The notes: a model not told the origin generated them from the letters alone. Counted from the stretch's first letter, positions 41,735-51,913 are shown. The stretch: 64,000 bases of DNA from Haloarculaceae archaeon H-GB1-1 (GCA_029688825.1 JARUKX010000019.1:1-64000); one strand, 5' to 3'. Program-made: numbers and translations.

Positions 41735-43330
41735 TTACTCTTCGAAGAACGAGTCCACCAGCTTTCGCTCTGCCGCGCGGAGGTGCTGGTGGTACGTCGC
41801 GGGCGAGACGTCCATCGAGTCCGCGAGTTCCTCACCCGAGATGCCCCGCGGCCAGTCGAAGAAGCCGCCGGCGTACGCCTTCCGGAGCGCCATCAACTGG
41901 CGGTCCGTGAGCCGGTCGGCGAGCGCCGTCATGAACTCCCGTTTCGTTCGGCCCGGCCGCTCGGACTCGCGATACGCCAGGAGGTCGACGTCGGGATAGG
42001 CGTCCTCCACGCGGTCGGTGACCTCGCGTACGTCCGCCGTCGAGGGCAGTTCGACCCGCATGGTCGCGCGGTCCCCGTCGGCCGTGATGGCCTTCGTCTC
42101 TGCTCCGTAGTCCGCCAGGAGCGATACGACCGGAGGTTCGGGGACGACGAACTCGAACCGTCCGGTGTCCTCGAAGTCCGTCAGGTGTGTCACTCGCGTT
42201 ATGTCTGGCTGCTCGGCACCGAACGTGACCACCTCGTCGGCCGGCGCTCCCGCTACGTCCAGATAGACGGCGGTCGACCCGTCCGGCTGTTGCTGGGAGC
42301 CGTGATACTCGACCGTACAGTCCGCCGTCGCCGCGAGGTCGACGAAGAACGCATCGACGTTCGAGACGTCGAGTTCGAGTTCGGTCACGCGGTCCGCCGT
42401 CAACAACTGTCGCGTCTCGCGAGCGTTGATCGCCGTCGAGATAGCGGTCCCCAGCGCGTGCAACACAGCAGTCTCGCGCTCGTCGAAGACGTGGGTCTCC
42501 GCGGCGTAGACGTGGAGGACGCCGTAGAACGCGTCGTTGTAGCGCAGTGGAATCGCCGCCACGGCCCCCGGTTCGTCGCCGCAGACGACCCGGTGGAGCG
42601 AGTCTTCCGGGAGGTCAGCGACGTCCTGCACGGTCTGGATCGAACCCGACTCCATCGCTCGCACGGTCGGGTCCGCCGCCTCCGACAGCGGGATGGCCGG
42701 GTCGTCGGGCAGGAGGTCGGCACCGGCCCACTCGCTACAGCGGAGTTCCTCGGCCACCATGTCCTCGTGGCCGACCCACGCGAGGACGTATGGGTCGACC
42801 GCCGCGATGCGTTCGCAGACCTGCCGTTCGATCTCTGCCCGGGACTCCCCGTGGGTCACCGCCTTCATCACCTCCTCGACGAGCCCGTCGATGCGTTCCA
42901 GCAGGTGTTCCAGCTTCTGCCGCTCGGCCTCCAGCGCTTCGGCGCGGCGTTCCGCCGCCATCTCCGCCAACTTCCGTTGTGTAATGTCGACGTGGGCGAT
43001 GACGGCAGCACCCTCGTCGCTCTCCGTCAGCGGGGCGACGCGCATCAGAAACCATCGTTTCTGATTCGGCGAGTGACAGGGGTACTCCTGTTTGAAGAGC
43101 GTCGCCTCGCCGTCGAGGACGTCACGGATACCCGCGACGGCCTCGCGTGCGAAATCGTCCGACTTGGCGTCGACGTTCTCGAAGTAGTTCTCACCGACGA
43201 GATTCGACTGCGTCCCGAAGTCGTCCCAGGCCCGATTCGTCGACAGAATCGTCCCCTCGGCGTCGAGGACGGCGATATTTATCGGGAGCGTGTCGAGCGT
43301 CAACCGGGCCAGCGAGTCGGACGTTATCAT
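41735..43330 (-). CDS. PAS-GAF bacterio-opsin-activator-type HTH regulator
   Basis: This 531-residue protein has an N-terminal PAS domain (NIAVLDAEGTILSTNRAW), a coiled linker, a GAF domain (residues about 160-300), a Bat-type sensing domain, and a C-terminal HTH_10 (LTDRQLMALRKAYAGGFFDWPR ends with the ATYHQHL helix). It is a one-component redox or light regulator of the BAT family common in haloarchaea. The target is unknown. It converges on rpl15e. Confidence 0.9.
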   Translation of the reverse strand: MITSDSLARLTLDTLPINIAVLDAEGTILSTNRAWDDFGTQSNLVGENYFENVDAKSDDFAREAVAGIRDVLDGEATLFKQEYPCHSPNQKRWFLMRVAPLTESDEGAAVIAHVDITQRKLAEMAAERRAEALEAERQKLEHLLERIDGLVEEVMKAVTHGESRAEIERQVCERIAAVDPYVLAWVGHEDMVAEELRCSEWAGADLLPDDPAIPLSEAADPTVRAMESGSIQTVQDVADLPEDSLHRVVCGDEPGAVAAIPLRYNDAFYGVLHVYAAETHVFDERETAVLHALGTAISTAINARETRQLLTADRVTELELDVSNVDAFFVDLAATADCTVEYHGSQQQPDGSTAVYLDVAGAPADEVVTFGAEQPDITRVTHLTDFEDTGRFEFVVPEPPVVSLLADYGAETKAITADGDRATMRVELPSTADVREVTDRVEDAYPDVDLLAYRESERPGRTKREFMTALADRLTDRQLMALRKAYAGGFFDWPRGISGEELADSMDVSPATYHQHLRAAERKLVDSFFEE

Positions 43331-43400
43331 GATTGCAGAACAGGTATGCCGTACTTGGCGGTACCCACAGGTAAGCCTTGCTGGCTCCGCCCAGAGACGC

Positions 43401-43643
43401 CTACCGCTCCGAGCCGGAGCGTGGCGGGTGGAGGAAGAGTCCGTCGAGCAACGCGAGTGCGCCGACGACGGAGGCGGCCATCACCGCGTTCCGGACGGGA
43501 ATCGCCAGGAGCTGTCCGACGAACAGCGAGGCGACGAAGGCGACGGGGATGACCGCGAGCGTGAGGTCGTATCTGGACAGCGACTCCGGTAGTAGTCGAT
43601 CGACTGGCGATGCAGCTGACTCCGAGTAGTCACTGTCGAGCAC
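43401..43643 (-). CDS. Small haloarchaeal two-helix membrane protein
   Basis: This 80-residue protein has two hydrophobic segments (LAVIPVAFVASLFVGQLL and AVMAASVVGALALLDGLFL) and short charged ends. It starts with GTG. No function is known. Its composition and position, 70 bp upstream of the regulator gene in the same direction, support a real gene. Confidence 0.65.
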   Translation of the reverse strand: MLDSDYSESAASPVDRLLPESLSRYDLTLAVIPVAFVASLFVGQLLAIPVRNAVMAASVVGALALLDGLFLHPPRSGSER

Positions 43644-43855
43644 GTTTGTACCACCTCTCTACCGCTTAGTATGCACCAAGCCAGTATAAATGTTATCTCA
43701 GTGATGACGATTGAACCGCCACGAAAACAATCTGGATGGGCATCAAACGCTCTAGATTGGGTTTGCATAACTTATGGCCGAGAAGCGGACCCCGACCGTC
43801 CCTGCGATTCCGAAACGGTCGGGAAAAACCACAGCCGCCCGGTGGCGTCGGACGG

Positions 43856-45178
43856 CTACTCCTCGTCGTCGATGACCTCGATGCCGCGGTTGTTGACCGC
43901 GCTGGGGTCCAGGCCGACTTCTTCGAGGAACTGCTTGTACTCGCGTTCGCACTTCTCGGCCTTCTGCTGGCGCTCTGAGGCGCGGTCACAGAGCTGGACG
44001 AGGTCCTCGGGAACGTCGTGACTGTGGACGATCCAGTGGTTGATGAGGTCGCTCAGCCGCCGAATCGGCGACGTGAAGTGGCCGTAGATCTCGAAGTTGA
44101 GCGCGTGGTGGCCGCCGAAGGGATCGTTCATGTACTTCGCGCGCGGCATCACCTTCATCACGGCCCACTGGATCTTGCCGAGTTGGCGACCTGGGGCCTG
44201 CTCCAGCGTCGCGTTGACCGCCTTCCGCGGATCGTCCCAGGTGTCGCCCGGGATGGAGACCCCGTCGAGGTCCTGGATCTCCCGCAGCGCCTCGTCCCAC
44301 TCGTCGGGGCTGGGCTGTGGGTGGACGCGGTACATCGCCTCGACGCCACGGTCCCACATGAGAACGTGCGTGACGGCCTTGTTGGCCTTGAGCATGCACT
44401 CCTCGATGATGGTGTGCGCGCGGTCCCGGGAGGGATTGAGGACGAGCGATCCGTCCTCCTTGCGCTGTTCGTGCATCTGCTCGGCGAGTTCCCACACCAT
44501 CTGGGACTTCTCGTGGAGGTCGACGTCGGGGTCCTCCAGCACGTCGTCGAGGGCGTCGGGGTCGTCGAGGATCTTCTCGCACTCGGTGTAGGTGAGCCGG
44601 GCGTCACTCCGGATGACGGACTTGTAGATCTCGATGTTCTCGTAGGAGAGCGTCTCCGGGTCGAGATGCATCTCGACGGTGTGGGCCAGTCGGTCCTCGT
44701 TGGGGACCAGCGAACAGACCGTCTCGGCCAGCACCGGCGGGAGCATGTGGATGGTGTACGCCGGCAGGTACACGGTGTTCCCGCGCTCGACGGCCTCCGT
44801 CCACATCTCGGTCTCGGGATTGACGTAGTGAGTCACGTCGGCGATGTGGACCCACAGCACGTACTCGTCGTCTCGCTTCTCGATGGAGAGGGCGTCGTCG
44901 AAGTCCTGGGCGTCGATGGGGTCGGTGGTCCAGGTCGTCATGTCCCGGAGGTCCCGGCGCTCGTCGACCTCGTCCTGGATCTCCTGCTGGATGTCCTCGG
45001 TTCTGGCCTCGGCCTCGTCGAGAACGTCCTGGGGAAAGCCGTCACGGATGTCGAACTTCTCGAACAGCTCCTCGCGCTTGTTCGCAAGGTGACGGGCCAT
45101 CTCCTCGTCGATCTCGACGGGACCCTGTCCCTCGGCTGTCCCGGCGTAGGCCTGCTCACCCTCCGGATGGTCGGTCAT
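43856..45178 (-). CDS. RNB-domain ribonuclease (RNase R-like)
   Basis: This 440-residue protein has the RNB catalytic domain with TDPIDAQDFDDALS, the metal-binding acidic cluster, plus LPPVLAETVCSLVPNEDR and YGHFTSPIRRLSDLINHW. It lacks the cold-shock and S1 domains of bacterial RNase R. It should degrade RNA 3' to 5'. The ATG at 45178 begins a short acidic N-terminal extension. Confidence 0.92.
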   Translation of the reverse strand: MTDHPEGEQAYAGTAEGQGPVEIDEEMARHLANKREELFEKFDIRDGFPQDVLDEAEARTEDIQQEIQDEVDERRDLRDMTTWTTDPIDAQDFDDALSIEKRDDEYVLWVHIADVTHYVNPETEMWTEAVERGNTVYLPAYTIHMLPPVLAETVCSLVPNEDRLAHTVEMHLDPETLSYENIEIYKSVIRSDARLTYTECEKILDDPDALDDVLEDPDVDLHEKSQMVWELAEQMHEQRKEDGSLVLNPSRDRAHTIIEECMLKANKAVTHVLMWDRGVEAMYRVHPQPSPDEWDEALREIQDLDGVSIPGDTWDDPRKAVNATLEQAPGRQLGKIQWAVMKVMPRAKYMNDPFGGHHALNFEIYGHFTSPIRRLSDLINHWIVHSHDVPEDLVQLCDRASERQQKAEKCEREYKQFLEEVGLDPSAVNNRGIEVIDDEE

Positions 45179-45228
45179 GTCGACGGATACGACCAGCCGA
45201 CAGTTATGGCTATCGACAACGGAGACGG

Positions 45229-45525
45229 CTACTGCTCTTCGAGCGGACCGTACCGGTCTTCGACGAGGTCGGCGTAGCGTTCGAAGAACGTGTCTCGGTC
45301 TGACTCACCGGCCTCGGCGTCCAGCAGCAGCGCCTCGAGGTCATCGCGCGGCTGGTGGCACAGGCTTCGGTCGCAGGGCTTGCAGAGGAACTCGAACTCC
45401 TTGCCGCGTCGTTCCCAGCGGTCCCCGTGCTTGTCGTATTCGCGTGCGTCGTTCCGGGGGAGTGACTTCCCGCAGGCGATACAGGTCACGGACGCGCCAC
45501 CTCGGTTGTCACGCGACGGCCACAT
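45229..45525 (-). CDS. Small haloarchaeal zinc-finger protein
   Basis: This 98-residue protein has two CxxC pairs (CIACGKSLP and CKPCDRSLC), which form a zinc ribbon, then an acidic helix ending YGPLEEQ. The family is conserved in haloarchaea without known function. It is divergent from the PUA gene, with tandem hairpin repeats between them. Confidence 0.75.
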   Translation of the reverse strand: MWPSRDNRGGASVTCIACGKSLPRNDAREYDKHGDRWERRGKEFEFLCKPCDRSLCHQPRDDLEALLLDAEAGESDRDTFFERYADLVEDRYGPLEEQ

Positions 45526-45557
45526 ACGTTGGAATACGGATGGTGGTGCCTTATACT

Positions 45558-45699
45558 GTCGGCTGTCACTTGCAACGGCGTCGTCGAACGGGCGACGTCG
45601 GGGGCAGACTGACAGCCGGCAGTAGTGAGTCGGCTGTCACTTGCAACGGCGTCGTCGAACAGACGACGTCGAGGACGGACTGACAGCCGGCAGTAGTGA
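45558..45699. repeat. Two tandem 71-bp repeats, each a long inverted repeat
   Basis: Units at 45558-45628 and 45629-45699 are nearly identical. Each starts GTCGGCTGTCACTTGCAACG and ends TGACAGCCGGCAGTAGTGA, so CGGCTGTCA at the start pairs with TGACAGCCG near the end. A degraded third copy continues to about 45735. The array lies in the divergent promoter region of the zinc-finger and PUA genes. Confidence 0.75.
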
Positions 45700-45760
45700 G
45701 TCGACGGCGACCAGCGCCATCGAACGGGCGATTTATGCACGGAGACGGCAAGGGACCAAC

Positions 45761-46240
45761 ATGAACGTCAAATCGCGTCACCACCTTCGGGCGGACGCAA
45801 TCGACGACATCGAGACGGCGCTGGCGGACAACCTCGGCGTCGAACTCGACGCGGACAGCTTCGAGAAGGTCGAGTTCGAGGACAGCGACTGGGACGTCGT
45901 CCTCGTCGACGGCGACCCGCTGGTCCTCTACGTCGACGACGAGCCGTTCCTCACGGTCCAGGGCGCGAACGCCTACCCACCAGAGAAGCACGTCGTGACC
46001 GTCGACGCCGGCGCGATCTCCTTCGTCAGCGACGGCGCGGACGTCATGCGGCCGGGCATCGTCGAGGCCGACGTCGACATCTCCAGCGACGACCTCGTCG
46101 CCATCAACGAGGAGGGCCACGGGAAGTTCCTCGCCATCGGTCGCGCGAAGACTGCGGGCGACGACATGGTCGGCGACAGCGGCAAGGTCGTCGAGTCGAT
46201 CCACCACGTTGGCGACGATCTATTCGAGTTCACAGTGTAG
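45761..46240 (+). CDS. PUA-domain RNA-binding protein (MCT-1-like)
   Basis: This 159-residue protein has an N-terminal domain and a C-terminal PUA domain with ADVMRPGIVEADVDISSDDLVAI and GKFLAIGRA. Related archaeal proteins resemble eukaryotic MCT-1/Tma20, which act in translation initiation or recycling. The ATG at 45761 follows an ATTTATG TATA-like element near 45731. Confidence 0.85.
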   Translation: MNVKSRHHLRADAIDDIETALADNLGVELDADSFEKVEFEDSDWDVVLVDGDPLVLYVDDEPFLTVQGANAYPPEKHVVTVDAGAISFVSDGADVMRPGIVEADVDISSDDLVAINEEGHGKFLAIGRAKTAGDDMVGDSGKVVESIHHVGDDLFEFTV

Positions 46241-46584
46241 AACGGCCAGAACTGGCGGTTTCGGGAGTGGTCAGCAGAGATCACAGCCACGCCGGCCGAC
46301 ACTGGACGCGTTGGGTGCGTAGAAACGAGGTGTAGCGACCTGCAGGGGACACGGCCGCTACGCCAGGGGTAGCAGACAGCATACGCGCACGATAGGGCAA
46401 CCGAGGGGCGCGTACGTGTCGAATTCGCTGCCTGCGAATCTTCTTTCTCCACGTATTGGTTTAAATTTTTTGCGACTGGTGAGATTATTTCGCCCGACGG
46501 GGAGTGGGTGGTCGGGGATAGTGGGTCCCGAACGGGGGGAGTCGCCCCGGACGATTTAACGCTGAACCGACTAGTACGGAACGC
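46241..46584. other. Gene-free stretch before the HiPIP gene
   Basis: I see no gene. An AT-rich GTTTAAATTTTTTG at about 46459-46472 is a likely promoter element, and the last 100 bp are GC-rich with G-runs. Confidence 0.4.
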
Positions 46585-47037
46585 ATGTCGAACCAAACCT
46601 CGAGAACGCGGCGGCGATTCCTCCATCTGACCGGCGTGTCGGCGCTGACAGGGTTGGCAGGCTGTGGCGGCGGTGGCGGTGACGGAAACGGCGGCGAGAC
46701 GGAGACGGCGATGGGCGACGGCGAAACGGAGACGGCGATGGGCGACGGCGAAACGGAGACGGCGATGGGCGACGGCGAAACGACTGCAGCAAGCGACGAG
46801 GTGCCGGAGGAATACGTCACTGCGACGTCACTCGGCGGAACGCAGCGAGACCCGGACGGCCTCTCCTCGAAAGAATCGGTCAACTACCAGTCCGAACCGA
46901 ACGAGGGCAATCAGTGCTCGGGCTGTCAGTTCTACATCGAGGACAAGAACGGCGACGGAATGGGCGCCTGTGCCATCGTCGAGGGCCTCATCGCACCGGA
47001 TGCGTGGTGTGCGAGCTACGTGGCCTACGAGGGCTGA
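46585..47037 (+). CDS. High-potential iron-sulfur protein (HiPIP), Tat lipoprotein
   Basis: This 150-residue protein begins with a Tat signal (RTRRRFLHLTG) and lipobox LAGC. A 27-bp tandem repeat at 46693-46773 (three units of GETETAMGD) forms a flexible linker. The C-terminal HiPIP domain has CSGCQFYI, GACAIVEG and APDAWCASY, four cysteines for a [4Fe-4S] cluster. It should carry electrons at the outer face of the membrane. Confidence 0.9.
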   Translation: MSNQTSRTRRRFLHLTGVSALTGLAGCGGGGGDGNGGETETAMGDGETETAMGDGETETAMGDGETTAASDEVPEEYVTATSLGGTQRDPDGLSSKESVNYQSEPNEGNQCSGCQFYIEDKNGDGMGACAIVEGLIAPDAWCASYVAYEG

Positions 47038-47109
47038 CACTCCTCTTGACGGCGGTCGCCGGCTCCTCCCCCGCGTAGGTTTATACGCGATACCGGGCCC
47101 AGCTACCCC

Positions 47110-47604
47110 GTGGGACATCGAGCACTCGTCGCGTACGAGCGACCGGACGGCTGGGCGTGTCACCGCTCGCAGTGGGGAGCGCACCAACTTCGATTGCAGA
47201 CCGAGGTGACGGCGGAGACGCCGTTCGGGCGACCGCCCGACGACCCACCCGTCGAGCAGACGCCTCGCCGCCGAGTCGAGTCGTTCGACGAGGTCGTCGC
47301 CGCGGTGGACTTCCTGGCTCACGAAGCCATCTACGTCGTGGATTCGGCGTTCGCGGTGACGAGCTACGTGGCGGTGTGGCTGGGCGTCGAGACGGGAGCC
47401 AGCAACGAGCGCGATCCGAGCGACGGCGTGTGCGTGGCCGTGGCCGACGATGCGGAGGCCGAGACCCTTCGGCGGCGGATCCGCGTGCTGAAGACGGTCC
47501 TCGGCCGCGCCGTCGACGACGGCCGACTGGACGAGGCCGTGGCGAGCCGGCGATTGGAGCGGCGCGTACGGGCGCTGGCCGGGGACCGACGGGTGCTGCC
47601 GTGA
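47110..47604 (+). CDS. DUF6735-like haloarchaeal protein
   Basis: This 164-residue protein begins MGHRALVAYERPDG and has SQWGAHQLRL, as in a haloarchaeal family of unknown function. The GTG at 47110 is the only start that keeps this N terminus. A TTTATACGC stretch near 47080-47088 is its probable TATA box. Confidence 0.75.
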   Translation: MGHRALVAYERPDGWACHRSQWGAHQLRLQTEVTAETPFGRPPDDPPVEQTPRRRVESFDEVVAAVDFLAHEAIYVVDSAFAVTSYVAVWLGVETGASNERDPSDGVCVAVADDAEAETLRRRIRVLKTVLGRAVDDGRLDEAVASRRLERRVRALAGDRRVLP

Positions 47605-47652
47605 CCGCGAGACGGCGCGGCGTTTTTGTACGCCCGCATCCAACGGCGGGTA

Positions 47653-48396
47653 GTGACCGCGAGCGACCAGCGGCGACGAGTGGAGACGGAGCTACGACCG
47701 GGCCACGATGCGGCGAGAGAGGTCGTCGCAACGGCACGCGAGCGGGGCGACCTCGTGACGGTGTTCGGCCGGTGTACGGTCGAGTACGAGGGCCGAGCGA
47801 GCAGCTATCTCGGCCCGGGCGACCGCCACGTGATGCTGAAGCCCGACGGGACGGTGCTGGTCCATACCGACGAGGGCCAGCAACCGGTGAACTGGCAACC
47901 GCCGGGCTGTACGCACGACGCGACGCTCGCGAACGGGCAGCTCGAAGTCCGCAGCGAGCGGACCACCCCCGAGGAGTCCATCGTGGTCAGTTTCGAGCGC
48001 GTCCAGCAGGTCTCGGCGTTCGCGATGGAGGACTCGAGCGAACTCTCCGTGTCCGGCACCGAAGCGGACCTCAAACAGCGCATCCTCGACGAGCCGGACC
48101 TGGTGGAACCGGGGTTCACGCCGCTGGCCACCGAGCGCCAGACGCCGGCGGGCGCGGTCGACGTCTACGGCGAGGACGCGGAGGGGCGGGTCGTCGTCGT
48201 GGAGCTTAAGCGGCGGCGAGTCGGCCCCGACGCCGTCGGCCAGCTCGACCGCTACGTCCAGGCGGTCGAACGCGACCTGCACGCCGAGTCGGAGGTCCGC
48301 GGCGTGCTGGTCGCCCCGTCGGTGACCGATCGCGCGCGGACGCTCCTGGGCGAGAAGGGTCACGGGTTCGTCGCGGCGACGCCCGACGGGGAGTGA
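47653..48396 (+). CDS. nucS: Endonuclease NucS (EndoMS)
   Basis: This 247-residue protein has the N-terminal ssDNA-binding/dimerisation domain and a C-terminal RecB-like nuclease with AVDVYGEDAEG and VVVVELKRRR, which give the D...ExK metal site. NucS cuts both strands at mismatches in archaea and actinobacteria. GTG 47653 is preferred over an upstream TTG. MutS is encoded 700 bp downstream on the other strand. Confidence 0.92.
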   Translation: MTASDQRRRVETELRPGHDAAREVVATARERGDLVTVFGRCTVEYEGRASSYLGPGDRHVMLKPDGTVLVHTDEGQQPVNWQPPGCTHDATLANGQLEVRSERTTPEESIVVSFERVQQVSAFAMEDSSELSVSGTEADLKQRILDEPDLVEPGFTPLATERQTPAGAVDVYGEDAEGRVVVVELKRRRVGPDAVGQLDRYVQAVERDLHAESEVRGVLVAPSVTDRARTLLGEKGHGFVAATPDGE

Positions 48397-48397
48397 G

Positions 48398-49048
48398 TCA
48401 CTGCACAGGAGTCGCGCGAACGGCCTCCGTGCGGTCGGCGAGCAGCGCGACGACGCGTGCACATCGCGACAGTTCCTCGCTTCCGAAGCGGCTCCTCGGC
48501 ACGCGGTAGACGACTTCCGAGGACGTGATGGAGATCTCGCCCGGTTTGACCGCGTCCATCAGCGCCGACTGGACCGGGACGGTCAGGAGGTCGGCGGCGT
48601 CGCCGGACTCGACCGTGAACGGCTCCAGGGCCATCGGGTCGTCCACGTGAGCGTTCAGCGTGACGTCGAGCGGGTCGGAGACGCCCCTGACTGGCGTGCG
48701 AAAGGCGGTCCGGTTGCGTGGACGAACCCCGGCTTCGTAGGGCTCGACGCGAACGGTTCGGTCCTCGACGACACCGGTGATAGGTGGGCGACCGATGGCG
48801 CGGCCGAGCCACGAGTCCGTCGCGGGCTCGAACCCGGCGGCTCTCGCGTTGTCGAGCCACGCCTCACCCTGGCGGAACCGGAGCGCGATCACGCCCACGA
48901 GCCAGAAGACGGCGACGAAGGTCGCGAGGACCGTCATCGCCCCCTGGCCCGACCACTGCGCCCGGATCGTGACCAGCATCACGACGAGGAACGCGGTCCA
49001 CGCGAGCACGAGACCGCCGGTCGAGGCGTGGCGACGCCACGTTTTCAT
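48398..49048 (-). CDS. Membrane protein of unknown function
   Basis: This 216-residue protein has two N-terminal membrane helices (GGLVLAWTAFLVVMLVTIRA and MTVLATFVAVFWLVGVIAL) and a soluble C-terminal domain of about 150 residues. I do not recognise the family. Its stop abuts that of nucS. Confidence 0.7.
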   Translation of the reverse strand: MKTWRRHASTGGLVLAWTAFLVVMLVTIRAQWSGQGAMTVLATFVAVFWLVGVIALRFRQGEAWLDNARAAGFEPATDSWLGRAIGRPPITGVVEDRTVRVEPYEAGVRPRNRTAFRTPVRGVSDPLDVTLNAHVDDPMALEPFTVESGDAADLLTVPVQSALMDAVKPGEISITSSEVVYRVPRSRFGSEELSRCARVVALLADRTEAVRATPVQ

Positions 49049-49090
49049 GACATGAGCTAACACGGGTCGGGCGAGCAAAAAGTTCCGGGC

Positions 49091-51694
49091 TCACTCCCGG
49101 AGTCGGTCCTGAACCTCGGAGAGGACCGACAGCGCCTCCATGGGCGTCGTCCGTGCGAGGTCGAGCGAGCGAAGGCGAGCGGCTACGTCGTCCGGGAGCG
49201 TCGACCCCTCGGACGGATCGGGCCTGCTCGGGCCGCCCTCCCGGTCGGTGTCGTCACGTTCCCCCTCGGCCGCGGCCAGCAGGTCGCGCGCCCGCTCGAC
49301 GACGGGGCCGGGGACGCCGGCCATTCCGGCCACCTCGACGCCGTAGGACGCGGACGCGGGTCCGCGAGCAATCTCGTGGTCGAACACGACCTCGCCGTCC
49401 GAGGACGGGGCGCCGTCCGGCCCGGTCCGGGTCGTCTCGAAGTGGAGATTGAAGACGCCGTCGAGGTCGGCGGCCAGTTCGGTCAGCTCGTGGTGGTGCG
49501 TCGCGAAGAGCGTGAACGCGCCGAGCTCGTCGTGGACGTGCTCGGTGACCGCGCGGGCGATGGCGAGGCCGTCGGCCGTCGAGGTCCCGCGTCCGACCTC
49601 GTCCAGCAGGACGAGCGATTTCTCGGTGGCGTTGTCCAGGATGTCCGCGAGTTCGAGCATCTCGATCATGAACGTCGAGCGCCCACCGGCGATGTCGTCG
49701 CTCGCGCCCACGCGGGTGAACACCCGGTCGATGATTGGGAGGCTGGCGTCGGCGGCGGGGACGAAGCTCCCCGCCTGCGCGAGGACGGCCAGCAGCGCGA
49801 CCTGGCGCATGTAGGTCGACTTGCCGCTCATGTTCGGTCCCGTGACAACCGCGAGGAACTCCTCGCGGTCGAGGTGGGCGTCGTTCGGAACGAACGAGTC
49901 CTCGGTGCGCTCGACGACGGGGTGGCGACCGTCGACGACGGCGAACTCGTCGCCGCCGACCTCGGGGCAGACGTACCCGCGCGTCGCGGCGACGTGGGCG
50001 AACGACACGAGCACGTCCAGCTGGGCGAGAACGTTCGCGAGCGCCTGCACGCGTTCGGACTCGGCGGCGACGGCGTCGCGCACCTCCCGGAAGAGCCGGT
50101 GTTCGAGGTCGTCGGCGCGCTGCTCGGCGCGCAGAATCTCGTCCTCCCGGGCTTTCAGTTCGGGCGTGTAGAATCGCTCGGAGTTCTTCAGCGTCTGCCG
50201 GCGCGTGTAGTCGTCGGGAACGCTGTCGAGGTTCGGGTTCGTGACCTCGATGTAGTAGCCGTGGACGGAGTTCTGCCCGACCTTCAGCGAGTCGATGCCG
50301 GTGCGCTCGCGCTCCTGTGCTTCCAGCGAGTCGATCCACTGCTTGCCGTCGCGCTCGGTCGTCCTGAGAGCCGACAGTTCGTCGTCGTAGCTCGGTCTGA
50401 TGACGTCGCCCTCGGTTATCTCCCGGGGCGGATCCGCCCGTATCGCGTCGTCGATCAGGTCCCGAACGTCCGCGAGTTCGTCGAGGTTGTCCCGGAGCGT
50501 TCGCAGTCGCTCGCTCTCGACGTCGGCGAGGACGCCCGCGACGTCGGGGACGACCGCGAGCGTGTCGTGCAGCGACCGCAGGTCGCGGGCGTTGGCGCGG
50601 CCGCGGGACACCCGCGAGATGAGGCGTTCGAGGTCGTAGACGTCCCGGAGAAGGTCGTGGGCTCGCTCGCGGACCTGTACGTCGCGGGTGAGTTCGCCGA
50701 CGGCGTCGTGTCGGGCCTCGATGCGGGCCTGCTCGACGAGCGGGCGGCGAAGCCAGTCGGTGAGCTTGCGCCGCCCCAGCGCACAGGCGGTCTCGTCCAG
50801 CACGTCCACCAGCGTCAGCCCCTCGCGACCGTGGACCGCGCGGCGTTCGAACAGTTCGAGGCTGTCCAGCGCCACGCGGTCCAGCAGCATGTACTCCCGC
50901 GGGTCGTACCGCGTGACGTGGTTGAGGTAGTCGAGGTGGTCGCGCTCGCCGGCGCGGGCGTACTCCGCGTACGCGAGCAGCGCCCCGCAGGCGCGAATCT
51001 CGGCGTCGCTGGCCAGCAGTCGGTCCGCCGGGCCGAAGTACTCGGCGACGAGGTCGCTGGCTGCGTCGAGATCGAACGCCGCCTCGTCGTACGGCGAGAC
51101 CATGCAGTCCGCGTCGAACGGGTCGTCGGTGACCGCGGGGCCGACGATGGCCTCGGCGGGGGCGAAGCGGCCGAGTTCGTCTTCGATGGTGGAGAGGCTC
51201 TCGGAGCCGGTCGCGTAGAAGTCACCGGTCGAGACGTCCAGCAGTGCGAGGCCGTAGCCGTCGGTGAGACAGGCGACGTAGTTGTTGTCCGCGCCGTCGA
51301 GCAGTTCGTCCTCGGTGAGCGTCCCCGGCGTGACGATGCGCGTGACCGCGCGGTCGACGACGCCGCTCGCTTCCTCGGGGTCTTGCACCTGGTCGGCGAT
51401 GGCGACGCGGTAGCCGGCGTCGAGCAGCCGTTCGACGTACGACTCGGCGTTGTCGATGGGGATGCCGGCCATCGGATACTGGCCCGTCGAGTCCTCGCGC
51501 TTCGTGAGCGTGATCTCCAGCAGGCGAGCGATGGTCTCGGCGGCCTCGCAGAACGCCTCGTAGAAGTCACCTACCTGGAAGAGAACGAGCGAGTCGTCGT
51601 ACGTCCTGCAGAGGTCGAAGTACTGCGCCATCATCGGCGTCAGCTCGTCGGCTCGTTCGGCCATCTTCTCCGGTGGCCCGAGCGCCGCGTCCAT
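49091..51694 (-). CDS. mutS: DNA mismatch repair protein MutS
   Basis: This 867-residue protein is full-length MutS. The mismatch-reading Phe motif is in [12 protein letters not shown], the clamp and lever follow, and the ATPase has [13 protein letters not shown] and [14 protein letters not shown]. It recognises mismatches and recruits MutL, which is not in this window. The C terminus has an acidic insertion before the last helix. Confidence 0.97.
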   Translation of the reverse strand: MDAALGPPEKMAERADELTPMMAQYFDLCRTYDDSLVLFQVGDFYEAFCEAAETIARLLEITLTKREDSTGQYPMAGIPIDNAESYVERLLDAGYRVAIADQVQDPEEASGVVDRAVTRIVTPGTLTEDELLDGADNNYVACLTDGYGLALLDVSTGDFYATGSESLSTIEDELGRFAPAEAIVGPAVTDDPFDADCMVSPYDEAAFDLDAASDLVAEYFGPADRLLASDAEIRACGALLAYAEYARAGERDHLDYLNHVTRYDPREYMLLDRVALDSLELFERRAVHGREGLTLVDVLDETACALGRRKLTDWLRRPLVEQARIEARHDAVGELTRDVQVRERAHDLLRDVYDLERLISRVSRGRANARDLRSLHDTLAVVPDVAGVLADVESERLRTLRDNLDELADVRDLIDDAIRADPPREITEGDVIRPSYDDELSALRTTERDGKQWIDSLEAQERERTGIDSLKVGQNSVHGYYIEVTNPNLDSVPDDYTRRQTLKNSERFYTPELKAREDEILRAEQRADDLEHRLFREVRDAVAAESERVQALANVLAQLDVLVSFAHVAATRGYVCPEVGGDEFAVVDGRHPVVERTEDSFVPNDAHLDREEFLAVVTGPNMSGKSTYMRQVALLAVLAQAGSFVPAADASLPIIDRVFTRVGASDDIAGGRSTFMIEMLELADILDNATEKSLVLLDEVGRGTSTADGLAIARAVTEHVHDELGAFTLFATHHHELTELAADLDGVFNLHFETTRTGPDGAPSSDGEVVFDHEIARGPASASYGVEVAGMAGVPGPVVERARDLLAAAEGERDDTDREGGPSRPDPSEGSTLPDDVAARLRSLDLARTTPMEALSVLSEVQDRLRE

Positions 51695-51766
51695 GCGAGA
51701 GTGGCAGTAGCCGCGCGGGGATATACGCTCGGGATTCGCTCGACACGGACGGGGTCTGCTGGCGTC

Positions 51767-51913
51767 TCAGGTTCGGCGGACGTACAGCACCACGATGCCT
51801 GCGGCGAGCAACAGGAGGCCCCACCACAGCGACGGGCCGGGGAGGACTTCGAGCAGCAGCGTCACGATGCCCGAGGACAGCAGCGACCATCCGATCGTCG
51901 TCTGGTAGGTCAC
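51767..51913 (-). CDS. Small two-helix membrane protein
   Basis: This 48-residue frame starts at GTG and encodes two hydrophobic helices (IGWSLLSSGIVTLLLEVL and WWGLLLLAAGIVVLYV) with a YVRRT end. Its halophile-like membrane composition supports a gene, but the start is uncertain because the frame is open farther upstream. Confidence 0.5.
   Translation of the reverse strand: MTYQTTIGWSLLSSGIVTLLLEVLPGPSLWWGLLLLAAGIVVLYVRRT

Noticed and set aside
45558-45735. Possible CRISPR array.
   Set aside because: Only two full units of 71 bp follow each other directly, with no unique spacers and no cas genes nearby.
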